A stretch of DNA of 64,000 nucleotides, from the NCBI RefSeq assembly GCF_014356525.2, contig NC_052518.1:13036201-13100200 (forward strand). Reading direction: 5' to 3'. A model generated the notes under the pieces. That model was not told the origin of the DNA, ran no database searches, and saw nothing but the letters and a program-made list of their open reading frames with translations. How positions within the stretch are numbered: position 1 is the stretch's first letter; every line of letters begins with the position of its first letter. Below, in pieces: positions 20,241 to 32,699 of this stretch. The DNA is from Nilaparvata lugens. Its lineage: Eukaryota > Arthropoda > Insecta > Hemiptera > Delphacidae. Both the position numbers and the translations under genes were made by a program.

Positions 20241-21480
20241 AAATACTCACCTTTTACATGAATAATTATGATATATTTTTGTAATATATTTTATTATAAA
20301 ATATTTTCAATGTCCTGTATACGTCATAGAATAAGTGCTAAACTCCGTATTGCAATTCAAAAATATGTGATTTATATTCGTGTATTGCGTAAGCTTTGGC
20401 TTGCCTATCCTACTGGCTGAAGGCACTCTAACTCTCATCATTATCGAATCAACTTGAATATGAAATTTCTCATTTTCGTTTACCGAAAAACGTTATTGGA
20501 AATTGGGATCTCTAGGATATAAAAGAAACAAGCTAATAATATTAATGCGTTGGATATAAGATCTGTGAGTGTGAAAAGTAATTAAACGGAACAGTATTAT
20601 TAATATAAGGAATAATTTTCAACTCATATTGGTCAAATGTGGCCTTTCTTCACAACTATACATATTTCAATTACAATGAGCTGCAGTTGCTTTGGGGATT
20701 GAGGTCACAAAGTTTAGTAGGTCTACTAATGAAGTTTCAAAACATGTATTAAAAAACATCAGTGAACTCACTTGGTAACACATTATCTGAATTAGACTGC
20801 TATCCATTAAAATACTCTCATGAACGATTATTATCAGATCATTTTGAATTAGTTGTATCTAACCATGATAATCAACATTCAAGACATGACGGATATAAAT
20901 CAATGGTCAATTTGCATGTACTCTACCTCATCCAATAAATAACAGATCCAGATATAGATGGTGTTGTTGCACTAAAAGACTGAATGTTCTCTGTACCGGA
21001 TATTGGCAATTCATCCTCATCTAATTAGGCCTTCGGTAGCTCAGGGCGAAGCACTTGAAGCTAAAAAGCACATTCTTTACAAGTCGGGGTTCTCCTAATC
21101 CCTGGTTTTTATCCCCATACCTAAAATTTTATGGCATAACATTTTATCATTAGAACGCCGTTGTCCGATGTAATTGGGAATTGAAAGTGGCATACATTAC
21201 CTGGTACAAGATATAAGTATGCCTGATCACTTCAGCTCGAAAGTGATCAAAGTAGGAAAATTTCTTTGCTATTAACTCATTGTGTTTTGTGTTCATGAGC
21301 TCAATTTGATACAACTTTTTCAATTTTTACCTTTTTCTTCTCCTTCTCCCTCCTTGTCCTTCTTCTTCATATTGTCCTTTACCTTCTTCTTTTTCAAACC
21401 CTTTTGCTTCACAGCATCAGGTAAATGTAATAAATATTTTTTTTCTACAACTGCGCGTAAAGAAAGAATTTGCACACTCA
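20241..21480. other. Intronic stretch, no gene seen
   Basis: A weakly tRNA-like phrase near 21,030-21,110 is discussed under rejected items. Otherwise unremarkable; a pyrimidine-rich run spans 21,330-21,400. Confidence 0.45.
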
Positions 21481-21481
21481 A

Positions 21482-21514
21482 TTCTCCTCGTAAAACAGCT
21501 TATTTCTGAGGAGA
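21482..21514. repeat. Small stem-loop
   Basis: TTCTCCTC near 21,482 and GAGGAGAA near 21,507-21,514 are inverted repeats closing an AT-rich loop. It lies directly before the paired GCGCATGCGC sites. Confidence 0.5.
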
Positions 21515-21541
21515 ATCTACTTTTTCGCTCGCTAACCATCC

Positions 21542-21592
21542 GCGCATGCGCAGTACATTTACTTTACGCTCCCAAATCATTCGCGCATGCGC
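21542..21592. promoter_or_regulatory. Two palindromic GCGCATGCGC sites (NRF-1/Ewg-type motif)
   Basis: The 10-bp palindrome GCGCATGCGC occurs at 21,542-21,551 and 21,583-21,592, 41 bp apart, each followed by TTTACGCTCC within about 30 bp. The motif matches the known NRF-1/Erect wing binding consensus. In such AT-rich DNA two exact copies are unlikely by chance, though the repeated flank shows that a local duplication made the pair. Confidence 0.5.
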
Positions 21593-21619
21593 AGAAGAGT
21601 TTCTTTACGCTCCCTAATC

Positions 21620-23700
21620 AGCTGATTGTAAGCAGCTCGCCAAAAAGTCAGATCTTAACCTAGAAAGTCGGTAATTGTAACTCCGCCGATATAAGTAATT
21701 TAACAGGTTTGGGCAGTTGTAGAAAAAAATTTGTATGTAATTTACATGTAACATATTGAAGCCGTGAATGTAGTTTGGAAGATGGAAGGAAGCGAAGACA
21801 TTATTTATTAGAAACATGCATAATTCAAACACTCTTAGAAAAACCTGAATTACAGAAAAATGAGGTAACTTGAACATAGAGTTATCATTATCTGTGAAAT
21901 TTAGTAATCATTGATTCCTTGTCTACATTCTATTGAATAATAACTATTGCCTGTATTGAATTATATTGAACAGAATTATAGAATGAAATTATAATATAAT
22001 ATAATGAAACTATAACAATTATAATTGAATTACATATATTATAGATATCATCAATCTGAAAATGTTTGAAACATTCAAGTTTTTAAAATGCAGTGATGCA
22101 CTGAATTATGTGTTGTCCCATTACTGTAGCCTATCATTACATAGCCTATCTTGAGAGTTGTAACAGCGTTTTAGAAGTATTCAAGATTTGTTTAATATGG
22201 AAAAGTGGGGAAACAGTAATGAACAACATATTATTACTGTAACAGTTTTTCTGCAAAGCACGTAAGCATAGTGTATTCCATGGATCATATTCTCAAATAA
22301 CTAGATTTTCTTCACATAGGTCTACTGATAAAACAATAGAACCAAATTAAACTCATAACAATGCGTTTAAATACAATAAAATAACATATAATACAGAGCA
22401 ATTGAAAAAGTAAATGATCATTGAATCTCTGAACCGATGGTTGGCAACTAAGAAAGAAACGACAACATTAGCTTCATTCAATAACATTGAGTATTGATTT
22501 TCCTTTTCCATAAATGTTTTCCTCAATAGCAGCTTGCTAATTGTTTCAATTCTCAATTAGAACTGGTTGAAGTAAGATCGCAAGTACGTTACAGAAATGA
22601 CGAACAGGAACGTCGTATAATTAGTAGCATCTTTCAGTTCGTCTCAAATTGGAATATGCGGTTCTACTGTGTAAACTGACCGACCTTCTCAGCTTTTTTC
22701 ATCGTCCCACTAACCTGTCTCAACAAGTTACGTTAGACCACAGCAACTCACAACTCAGTGCTATACATGTTGCTATTAACCCAATCTTCTCACAACATGA
22801 AGGATGGCAATAAATTATATTGTTCTGTGTAGTTTCCATCAATAAATAATTCTTTGTTGTGGCTGGCTGTTGTTCTATTTTAAAGTCTTGCTGGTTTCTC
22901 AAGTTCTTGAAAATTAGAGTTCCAATTGAAGTTACTATAACAAGAGAAACAGTATCAAATGAAGATCATGCAATATCATAGATGTATTCTTACAATTCAA
23001 ATAATATAAATCCAAATATATCTGTCATAGCATAACAAAAAAATAGGCATGATGCAATGGAGACACCGTTCAAAATAAGAGCTAAAAATGTTCATAGATT
23101 GAGTTTTTCACTGATTATTTCCTTTCACAGGAACCTATAAAGCAGCGATCTCTTATTCTTTCAATCAATGATAATGTATGCATGGAATAAGTTCAGATTT
23201 TAGACTCAGGATTTTCCATGAATACAATCATGCAATCCTAAGAAAAATATAACTCTCAAGTAAAGTTTGTCGATGATAGATTGAGCTTCTAAAAATTCAA
23301 CATACTTTACGTTATCTGTATTGATTTGATTTGATACTATGATGATCAATTTGGAGTGTTAATTCTAGTTTCATGTCTAATTGTGATATTGGTATTATTA
23401 TTGTTATTATCATGGTCCTATTGCCATTGATGTTGAGTTGCATCATAATTGGTGAGCAGAGTTAGGTCTGTGAAACTGATCCATGATTAAGAGTTAGGTT
23501 TGATCTAACCTAACTTGCTGCATCCAAAAAGGGTATGATACTCTAGATACTTCTATGATACAATCCAGTACAGAAATGCTTCAAGCCAACATCTCTTTTT
23601 TCTTTGCTCAAGATTCAAGATTTCTTTATTGCAGGAAACATTTATAAAAATGCATAGCATCGTCATAAATTAAACGTGTGAATAAAAAGTATTTTTCTTT
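21620..23700. other. Intronic stretch, no gene seen
   Basis: AT-rich throughout. Short frames on both strands have no recognisable features. Confidence 0.5.
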
Positions 23701-23702
23701 AC

Positions 23703-23812
23703 ATTCAAAGAAATAAAAATTCAAACAGTTTTTTCTATGTTCTCAGCTCATATATTCAAAGAAATAAATATTCAAACAGTTCTCATTTCTTTTCTATGTT
23801 CTCAGCTCAATT
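23703..23812. repeat. Tandem duplication, unit about 50-60 bp
   Basis: ATTCAAAGAAATAAAAATTC...TTCTATGTTCTCAGCTCA is present twice in a row with minor differences. The preceding AAGATTTCTTTATTG (about 23,617) resembles the inverse of a retrotransposon 3' tail. Confidence 0.65.
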
Positions 23813-24461
23813 TATTCTTTCCTTTTTATCTTCTTTGAAATATTAATGTTAACTCCAAAATTATCTACGTTCACAAAAAATTGCAGAGGGCTGATTATAG
23901 TTAATTTTCTATTCTCTTATCTCCAATTATTATCCTGCTCTTTTCTAATTTGTGAAAATATTTAGTTGTTAACACTCTAATTTGATGAGTATGGTTCATT
24001 GTAGAGTGAGTAGAGTCTTAATGTAATGAAAACAAAATATTTATGAAACAGACTTGAAAATTGAAAATTGTAGATTCTTCTTCTCCACACTACACTTATA
24101 ATTATCAAGTAATAACTGAGTAATTAACCTATCATGCGGCTTCCGTTGCACATCCTTTCTATTTTCACATTACTTCCGTCAATTTTTCACATCATTCACA
24201 AGAATGATCCAATTAGAATTTGGAAGGGAAGGGGTAATTTATGTTTTATTCTTGGTGGTTACGGGGGGGGGAGAATATCATTTTTCATTCTCTTAACTAA
24301 CTGTAATCTATCATTTGAGTTTACGGATAGTATAGTACTTGGCTATTGTAGTAAGGTTTTAAATGTCAATGTACTAGGCATTATTTGTAATCTGAATGTC
24401 GAAAAAATCCATTGATATTTTAAATCTTTCTTGAAACGATGTTTCGATGTTACACCCACTG

Positions 24462-24510
24462 CCAGTGAGTGTAGAATGTAATACATTCTATTACATTCTA
24501 TACTCACTGG
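24462..24510. repeat. 49-bp near-perfect palindrome
   Basis: CCAGTGAGTGTAGAATGTAA and TTACATTCTATACTCACTGG face each other across about 9 bases. GTGAGTATAGAATGTAATAG occurs in the long hairpin repeat at 48.8 kb, so both belong to one family. Confidence 0.7.
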
Positions 24511-24514
24511 TTAC

Positions 24515-26150
24515 TGCATTTCTAATATACGCTCAATCACGATATTCTTGCTCCTTAATTATTGTGTTTGACTCTGTTCTATATAGCCCGCATCATTTTT
24601 GTTCAGGGAGCCTCATATTAGTTTGTAAATGCTCATGTAACTTGTCATCTCGTTCACTGATTATGATTGTAGCCTTCTTATTGTTATCTAGACATATCCT
24701 ACAAATTTAATTCAAGAAAATACCATATCCAACATTCTTTGTATTGCTAAGGATGTTGTTGCAACCTTGTAACTCATCAGAACAAGGAGGAGATCACCTC
24801 TACCCTTACACTATCATCGATCTCATACGAGCTCTTAGCTATCTTCTTTTTTTAACTATACTTTCTTTACTCACCTACTCAAAATGAATTATATGTCATT
24901 CACTTATTTATCCATTATTTGAATCATTTGGTGTTGGATTGCCAAATTGAGGGGGAAGTCGTTTCTCGTACAGTTATTTGCAGACAATGGAATTTCTATA
25001 AGCGATTTTTTGGGAAATACCTCAACAGTATGTCTCTCTTTAATAACTCATATTTGGATAAACCTTGGAAAAGAAATCACTGCATCCAGCTCTAGTCTAA
25101 GTAGATGTCTCTTTGAAAATTAATAGCAACTCAATATAAAAAGCTTGAAAGTCTCTAAGAACAATAAAACTAATTTATCTGGAGTGGATTTATTCTTTAG
25201 CATTGGAGTGATTCGATAATCGCGTAATAACGTTTCTTGGATGCAAAATCCCATTATCTACGATATTTTGTTACTGAGTTTCTTCACAGTGTTACTATCC
25301 TTCAAAAGATAATAATAGCTAAAACCGTGAATTAACACCTTTTTACGAATTCTTCCACTCCTAGTAAATTACTCCTTCAATTCAAGGATTGATTGATTGA
25401 TTGCATTATTAAATCTATGCAGATTACAATAGAATGATTTGCGATTAACAATATTGGTAATGAAGTTCAAGCATTCAAGGTGCATGCACCACAATTGAAG
25501 GTGCATTGGTAATCGATTGTTTAACGTCGAAATTTTGGTTTTAAATTTTTACTCAGACATTTTCACCAGCTTATGAATTTTCACCATTTCACATTTTTAC
25601 CATTTTATGAATTATATGTTATATACTGTGCTTTGCGGGGATTCGTTCGAAGCATGGATAGGCTTCTGAGCTCTCACTGGCACCGAACGTCATCTATTAT
25701 TGATAGACTAGGCCCATAGTAGCTGCTTGAAACCAGCTTCTTTCACTGTTCACTGACATTTACAATTACTTCCCGGTGGTTTCAAACTCGTATCAAACTA
25801 TAATAATTATTGATTACTCCCATATAAATTGATAAATAATATTATTAACCGATATTAGAAGCATTTAATTTGGAATTTTATTCAATAATTATTATTATTA
25901 TATTCATCAGCATTTGTACGAATGCAGTCTCTCAATCTAAAACTGTGGGTCTATTCACCTTGTCATCCCTCACAAGACCCACGTAAATGCCTAGGGCATT
26001 ATATCGTCCTCAACAAAAAGAATAAAACAAAATCTGGGATATCGAAAGAACACATGATATCATCCCACGTCTCAGGAGCGGTAGAAAGCCGTTAATTTGT
26101 GTTCCACGTCACAGTAATACTTAAAGTTCCTACTTTGTCAATGAGGCTAT
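24515..26150. other. Intronic stretch, no gene seen
   Basis: AT-rich. A short TTGATTGATTGATTG run lies near 25,388. Confidence 0.45.
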
Positions 26151-26159
26151 TTTGTGAGC

Positions 26160-26760
26160 TTAACACGACGATAAATCTTTGGAATGATTTGGAGGGAAGT
26201 GCCGCCAGCCGCCAAAATGAAACACGAGACTGTTTCGAGTCTTTAAGGTTAGTTTGACGTTTGAAAAAGTGCAGGATTAACTAAGCCATCGGTCATCTGA
26301 GGCTGACAGTCGGCGGCTCTCTTTGCTAGAGGTGAGTAGGCTAGAAATAATCAGATCCTTGTTATGTTTAGTTGCGATATAAATTATTCGACAAAATCAC
26401 AAGATTTGGAATTGTCAAAGCAAAGGATTTTTGTGCGCTGCTCGAGTTGGGGACATGGCTAATTGCCGGGGGTGATTAATGTGCTTTACAGCTGCTGATC
26501 AGAACGCCACTTGCCACTTCACACTTGATCAAACGCAACGCAAAGCAACCATCGACTTGCCTTCTCCATGCGTGTGTCATTGCTATCTGTGTGTGGTCCC
26601 CGGTCCAACCCGCTCTTATCGTTTCCATTGAATTAATAAATTCTCTTTCTCGGCCATTCTGTCGTTCTCTGATCTTGATCACCGGATATATTCAGTTGCA
26701 AGTCAAGTCATCTTCCCATCGATCATTCTCATTAATCGCTGACCATGCCTAATTGACATC
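26160..26760. promoter_or_regulatory. Less AT-rich intronic block, candidate regulatory DNA
   Basis: It is distinctly less AT-rich than its surroundings and free of the repeat families seen elsewhere. It contains GCCGCCAGCCGCCAAAATG, CGGCGGCTCTCTTTGC and CAGCTGCTGATCAGAACGCC. The overlapping opposite frames at 26,476-26,752 are not convincing as protein. An unannotated exon cannot be excluded. Confidence 0.25.
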
Positions 26761-27905
26761 ACAACTGTTTGTTGACTGCTGTGGCCAGTGGATGCCTTAT
26801 CTGTTGCCCTGCAATTATCTTTCTCAATTCGGCTGTTCTTTTTTCGATCTAGCTGTCTTTTAACATTCCCTGTTGCTACTGTCCGTATGCTGCTCCCTAT
26901 AAAAAAACTGGAAATGAAGGATGCAACGGTAAGCTCTGTAACTCTGTTTTTTCTCTTAATTCAAATCCCCAAATTCTCATTTATAGGAACTGAAAATAAT
27001 GAATGGAAAAACTCTCTATGGATACTTATATTTCATCCACAAATTATGAGCGAACATGAATCGAAAGTGGACTAAATAAAAATTCAATTGGGGTTGAAAA
27101 CCGACATCAACAAGGGATTGATCACTGAACAGTAGTCACAATTCCACGAGTAATTGAAGAGTCCGTGAAACAGGCCTAGAGTTCTTTCTCAAAAGGATAT
27201 AACAGATCTTGGTAGATAGCAAGAGAGTTCTCCAAAAAAGTTGAAATGTAATTTTTCTGATCTTTAGCCCCCTCAATTAAGATCGACAATCTTTGATGAT
27301 TGGCATTTTTTAGAATATATTTGGTTTATCTAATATATCATATCTTATGGGAATACTAGTCATACGGAATAAAAATCAAGAATTGGTCAGAGATATTTTA
27401 TAAAATATTTAATTACGTAGTGGGCCTAAAAATGCTACTGACGAAACAACAGCTAATACAATTTTAAGAGTGTGAAATGATGACGGATTCTTTCTAAGTT
27501 TCAAAATCAAATTAGCTATTTGCATAATGGACAAAATTAACTGCTTTCTTAACAATGCACAAAGTTTACAGAGCATTAATGAATGAAGAGAGTATCGTGT
27601 GTGGTCTGTCTACAGCACGATTCATTAGCTCAATAACAAACTACTTTTTCTTCTCATCCAGATACGGTAGTGAACTCATTGACATATACAGTCCACTAAA
27701 AACGCTACTAGTTTAATAAACAGTTCATCAAACTATTCATGAATCAAGTGTCATTCAGCAAATCAATTCTTGAATGAATGAACAACGTTATAAAATATCT
27801 GAATGGCGTTAACTTCTATCACTTTACTTTTGCGTCAACGTATATAAGTAATAGTTTTTACTGCTCACATAGCTTCACGAAAAAGAACTACTAGGATCTA
27901 GGACT

Positions 27906-27991
27906 ATCGGCTTGAGCTAACAGTGAAATTTGGAACATAAACATATACCATGGCCATAGGATATCTCTTCTTATGCTATATTTTCTCTATG
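27906..27991. repeat. Diverged partial copy of the 49 kb hairpin repeat
   Basis: TCGGCTTGAGCTAACAGTGA, then ATACCATGG..GGATATCTC and TTATGCTATATTTTCTCTAT, parallels 49,112-49,192 in the same order. Confidence 0.6.
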
Positions 27992-29800
27992 AAAATTCGT
28001 AGAAGTCTTTTACATAATAGAATAAAATTGTAAAAACTGAGTATTAATTCTTTTTTGCCAAAGTTGTTATCTAGTTAATCCAATAATTGAAGCAAATCAA
28101 CTTCTTATTATTAGGCTACAGATGTACTATACAAATTTTCATCCTCCATATTATTATTATTATTGTCATTTCATTCATCACATGACAAGTGAGTGGTTTA
28201 TTGCAGTCAAAGTCGGCCTTTGGCAAGACTTTGGTGCATTACTAAACTGAAGTGTTCAAAAATGATCTCACAATGGATGCTGTGCTGAGAACAACTGCTT
28301 TTTCCATGGCATATTTTGCACTTTTCGATATTCCCATTCCGATATTCATTATTATTATTATATATGGCTTTTAGTGGTGGGGCGACCCAAAGGTAGTTCC
28401 ACCTCGCCGTATATAGTCCAAAGTTCCCTAATGGGAAACATTGGGAAACCAGACACTTAGGTTATAGTGAGCACAATACATTAAATTTACACTTTTCACT
28501 TCGGAATAAAGTTCTTTTTGATTCTCCATTGTCGGTGTAGACTCATGTTTGTCAGATGTATGATAATTGGAAAACATAGTTTCTCATCAGAGTCTGAATA
28601 TTTCAAAATGGATATCAATCACTTTTAAAAAAGAAAATGCTTCTTTCAACTGGTCACCAAACATCGAAGATTTCATGTTCAAGCTATCACGAAACTGACT
28701 ATTGTTCAACGTTTAACCCCAATCTATGATACAGTAGAATCTGCGACCTTTTACTAATTTTCAAAGCAAACTTTATATAGTTTTTGAATAATAGAACTGA
28801 CTTGGAATGCCTACTTATACTTAACTAATTTCGAAAGCAGCCTATACGAATTATTGAGGGTTCAAGTTTTGAATAACAATGCCTAAAATCAAAACAGGAT
28901 GCAAAAAGTTCAAAACTCGTCATCGACTTGACATTTGGTGATTTTTTCTGATGTTGATTTATTTCTCGAAAGGTAATCCTTTCAATAAGTCATCTTGGTC
29001 ACATTAATAGCTACAAACGATTATTGGTGATGATGATTACGACTGGCCAAATCGATTTTTGGTGCGGCTCCACACTTATAATTATTATAAAGTGCCTCAG
29101 ACTCACTCAAGTGGAGGATTAAAAGGTGAGTTACCCAACAGTAGTCAGCACTCATACACATACTGATTGATAAGCGGGAGTAAATGGGACTTTGCTAATT
29201 TTGAAAAAAGGACTTAATGGGATCACCCTTTAGCGGACCCATTTAGCGTTCATTTCCTCCTCTAGTCACACGACTTTTCGCCTTCCACACATGCTTTTTC
29301 ACGAGTAACAAACCCCATAAATTTTTATTATGGTTTTGGATTGGTTTCTGTATTTATCTTTCAGTTTTCCACGCACTTGACACTAATGTTGTTGTAAAGT
29401 GTCCAGACCAAGATGAATTGCTTTCAAGATGATTGCGTAATACGTCGCTTAGGAATTATGGTTAATTCTCAAAGAGGAGAATCATTCATGCATTATTGTT
29501 GATTTTTATTACTAATGCTTCAATACAGACTTAAACAGAAATACATACAAAATATAAATCTACAAAACTATTACTAGTATAGTATAAAAGTAGTACGCTA
29601 ATTCAAAAACTGCGTTAAATTTGCAAGATATTTTCAGGAAGGAAAACTTATTTTAGTATTTTTCAAGAATAAACTAGAAAAAAGATTCCAATGAAGTCTG
29701 TACAGAATATTTGTGTATTAGCCATGTAGCAAAAATGAAAACGAACTATTAATTACTGAATTGTCCTGGAGGATACTGAATCAATAATAAATCGTTGAAA
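27992..29800. other. Intronic stretch, no gene seen
   Basis: (TTA)n-like stretches occur at about 28,150 and 28,350. GGCTTTTAGTGGTGGGGCGA at 28,366 looks like part of a dispersed repeat, but there is no second copy here. Confidence 0.4.
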
Positions 29801-29806
29801 TTGAAA

Positions 29807-29874
29807 AACATCATGAAGAATAATATAGGAAACACAACAAAACATCATGAAGAATAATATAGGAAACACAACAA
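29807..29874. repeat. Perfect tandem duplication of 34 bp
   Basis: The unit AACATCATGAAGAATAATAT... occurs at 29,807-29,840 and again, identical, at 29,841-29,874. Perfect identity suggests a recent event. Confidence 0.85.
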
Positions 29875-30199
29875 TAATCATAATTATTTATGAAGTGGCC
29901 ACTCAGTTATAGGCTACGAATTACCATCTCTAACTTTGGTTAAGATTTTGTTGAGACGATCGCCCTTTATTTTTATAATGGCTTATCGGGAATCAAACTT
30001 TAATTCATGCTATTGGTCAAAAGCCTTGTTAGGTCTATATTCTTCAAGCCTAATTTCTCAAGAGCTTAGATCTATCATCCATTTCATAGAACTATTTTAC
30101 AATTTTTGCAAAGCAAGCCACATGAAATGAAATGTTTTCACAATTACACAGGCTGAAATTGAAACGATTACTCCCAAAATTTAAAAAAAGCTATTTAGT

Positions 30200-30445
30200 T
30201 TACACTGTTGAGAGAATGGCGGACCAACGAATGCCAAAAGCAATGTATAAGGCCAGGATGGAGGGTAGAAGAAGACAAGGGAGGCCACGCAATCGATGGA
30301 GTGATGAAGTGGAGGATGATCTCCGGAGGATGGGAGTTGTGGCATGGAGACAAAAGGCATGTGACCGTGATGTGTGGAGGGCTCTAGTGCGAGAGGCTAA
30401 AGCTCACATCGAGCTGTAATGCCAGAAGAAGAAGAAGAAGAAGAT
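30200..30445 (+). mobile_element. 3' end of a non-LTR retrotransposon (C-terminus of its RT protein) with GAA tail
   Basis: The frame from about 30,210 to its stop at 30,417-30,419 encodes the typical C-terminal tail of insect endonuclease-reverse transcriptase proteins: an HVERM-like start (here TVERMADQRMP), EGRRRQGRPRNRW, DDLRRMG, and a final REAKAHIEL. Four bases after the stop, CCAGAAGAAGAAG begins, a simple-repeat tail characteristic of some LINE families. Everything upstream (endonuclease and RT core) is missing, so this is a 5'-truncated insertion, the usual outcome of target-primed reverse transcription. The ATG at 30,132 lies in flanking DNA and is not meaningful. The tail frame is intact, so the insertion may be fairly young. 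Confidence 0.85.
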
Positions 30446-30449
30446 TTAG

Positions 30450-31965
30450 TTTACACACGCTAGGCCTGTATAATAGAAAAATTTGTTCTATTTTTCTAGA
30501 GAGGTCTTGCTTTTATTGTTGACAAATGGTCATAACATTAATTTGAAATGATTGGGAGTGAAATCATGGGAACACTATTCGTTTATAATAGAATAATTCA
30601 TCTCCCGAATTCAGCTGACGAAGTTCGAAACAGGGTTAAACAGGTGTTCACTTCACTCTCCACCAGTGAACTCCGTAATATAGATTAGGGTTATGTAGAG
30701 TTATGTAGTATAGAGTTCACTGCGATAAAACATCGATTTTCAGTTCACAAATAGTTGTGACTATTGTGACTACATTTGGACTGATTACATAACAATTCTA
30801 CGTTAATATTTCCACTAGGTTCTAACAGCTATTTGAAACAGGCTAACTCATTTAAAATAGCCGTTTCATTCCACTCACTAAATAAACGGGTTGATAACAT
30901 TTTTTTGCAATTTATCTTTACAAGTGGCTTTAAGAGTTCTTATTAGATGAGAGCAAAATGTTGTGAGAGTGTATGTGAGCGCAGCAAAAAGATAATTTTA
31001 TGCAAATAATAGGCTATACCGTGTTCTCAACCTGAGAGCGTGTTGATTCACTGTGTAATGCCGTGTTATATCTAATGATTAAGTATTCACACAAAGTATC
31101 ATGATTACATGTTGGAGAGTAGCCAAACAAATAGAACTGCTAGAGGGCATTATTCCAGCCACATTGGTGATTTCAATTGGGCGAATAGCACATACTAGTC
31201 TAATAAGGTTTTACTGTATTAGTAGCGCATTTTATCAAATACAATTTTTATGAATGCGTTTGAGCTTTCAATTAAGATATGGGGGAACAAGGAAACTCCT
31301 AGGTTATGAATTAAAATTTTTTTAAGAGCACTGAACTAATTTTTTGATCTGCTAGTAGTCCTCTATCTCTAAAGCCTCCTTATTATTTACCACTACTATA
31401 AACATGATTTTCTTTGCTAATTGCTAAAGATCTATCAATAATATTATCAGTGAAATCTGGAGATTGTTTTGCAGATTTGGCCAACCTTTTACTCTAAACT
31501 GTAACAATCCTTACAGTTTTTCACTCCTCTTTCCAAGTGGACAGTACTAGGTTTGTCAAAACCTAATAGCGTAAATTGAATAGTACAGGTCGATTATACA
31601 ATCAATCAAGTTAATGTGATAATGTACATGGTAACAGCTAACTCTACGATCCTTGTTAAAATTTATCACCTTCTTATTACTGTATCAAACTATCAGGGAA
31701 TCTAAATCAAATAATAGAGATTAATATCAAGTAAAATATTTGTCCTGACTAGGTCACCCTTTATGCTCGTTCACTGGTCCATTTATATTTTCAAGGGTGC
31801 TTTGATTTTTTAACTTCCATTGTAATAAATGAAATATATGTTCAAGACATCATGAAGCTATGTAGCGTCTACGTAACTTATATATACGAGTATGAGTAAT
31901 GAGACATTCCCCTCACATAGGCTATTGCCTGTGAGAAAGGTTAAGGATGATAGGCGAAAGGTGTG
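30450..31965. other. Intronic stretch, no gene seen
   Basis: AT-rich, with no recognisable coding or repeat structure. Confidence 0.5.
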
Positions 31966-31971
31966 CTAATC

Positions 31972-32030
31972 AGTTGAATAACTCAACTATCATTAGCAAC
32001 AGTTCAATATTGAATTACTCATCTCTATAA
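31972..32030 (+). repeat. Direct repeat A flanking a less AT-rich block (left)
   Basis: CAGTTGAATAACTC...AACAGTTCAATATTGAATTAC and ACATCT-like ends match the right copy at 32,632-32,692 in the same orientation. Confidence 0.6.
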
Positions 32031-32439
32031 ATTGCTATTTTTCAAAAGCGCATGCTCTTTTCACTTCGCTCTGATATTTTCCAATAAAATTCTATGATAG
32101 CCAGGTTTAACTTACAAAATCACTGTTTTTATTCAACTATGTATCGATCAATGCCTGAATCCTGTAATCAATGTTCTACAGGTATCAATGATAATTTTTT
32201 AGTATTCATTTTTTGTAAATGCCCGCTGTTAAGAAACTTAATTGCATGCTCACTCATCCCATTGAAAGCAAAAGTAACGGCTGCCTACATCCAACTGCGA
32301 ACGATCAACAGCAACCTCTTTCATTCAATTCCCTAATTTGAAGCTCAATTATTTCGACTTCTGATCCGATGATAGAAGAAGATGCATGGTATCCTCACCC
32401 GGAATCCTCATAATAGTGAGAGAAAGAATTAGTGAGAGT

Positions 32440-32628
32440 GCCTTTTATAAGTGAATCGAATCGTAGCGGAAGCTTCCGACAGACTGGTCGATGTCGAACA
32501 AGTTTTTTTCTGGTGCGAGGGGCGCTCACAAGAGCGAGAGAGCAGATCGGGAGTGAGAGCCTAGTTCGAAAACGTTCAATATTAAACGAGACCGATCCGA
32601 TTTCACGAGGAGATCGAGCTATATGAAA
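32440..32628. promoter_or_regulatory. CpG-containing block between direct repeats
   Basis: Denser in CG dinucleotides than the surroundings (GCGAGGGGCGCTCACAAGAG, CGAGACCGATCCG) and with a GCGGAAGCTTCCG palindrome near 32,467. The frame across it (32,432-32,626) has no known domain. It could be a regulatory element or part of a mobile element bounded by the direct repeats. Confidence 0.25.
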
Positions 32629-32631
32629 GAC

Positions 32632-32692
32632 TAATTAGTTGAATAAGTTAATTCCCAACAGCTCAATATTGAATTACACATCTACATCGTGT
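32632..32692 (+). repeat. Direct repeat A (right)
   Basis: Second copy of the sequence at 31,972-32,030, diverged by a few substitutions. Confidence 0.6.
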
Positions 32693-32699
32693 GAAAGAG

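Noticed and set aside
21030..21110. tRNA-like sequence (GGTAGCTCAGGGC ... GGGTTCTCCTAATCCC)
   Set aside because: The B-box is interrupted and no cloverleaf with a sensible anticodon arm forms by eye. At most a decayed tRNA-derived SINE.
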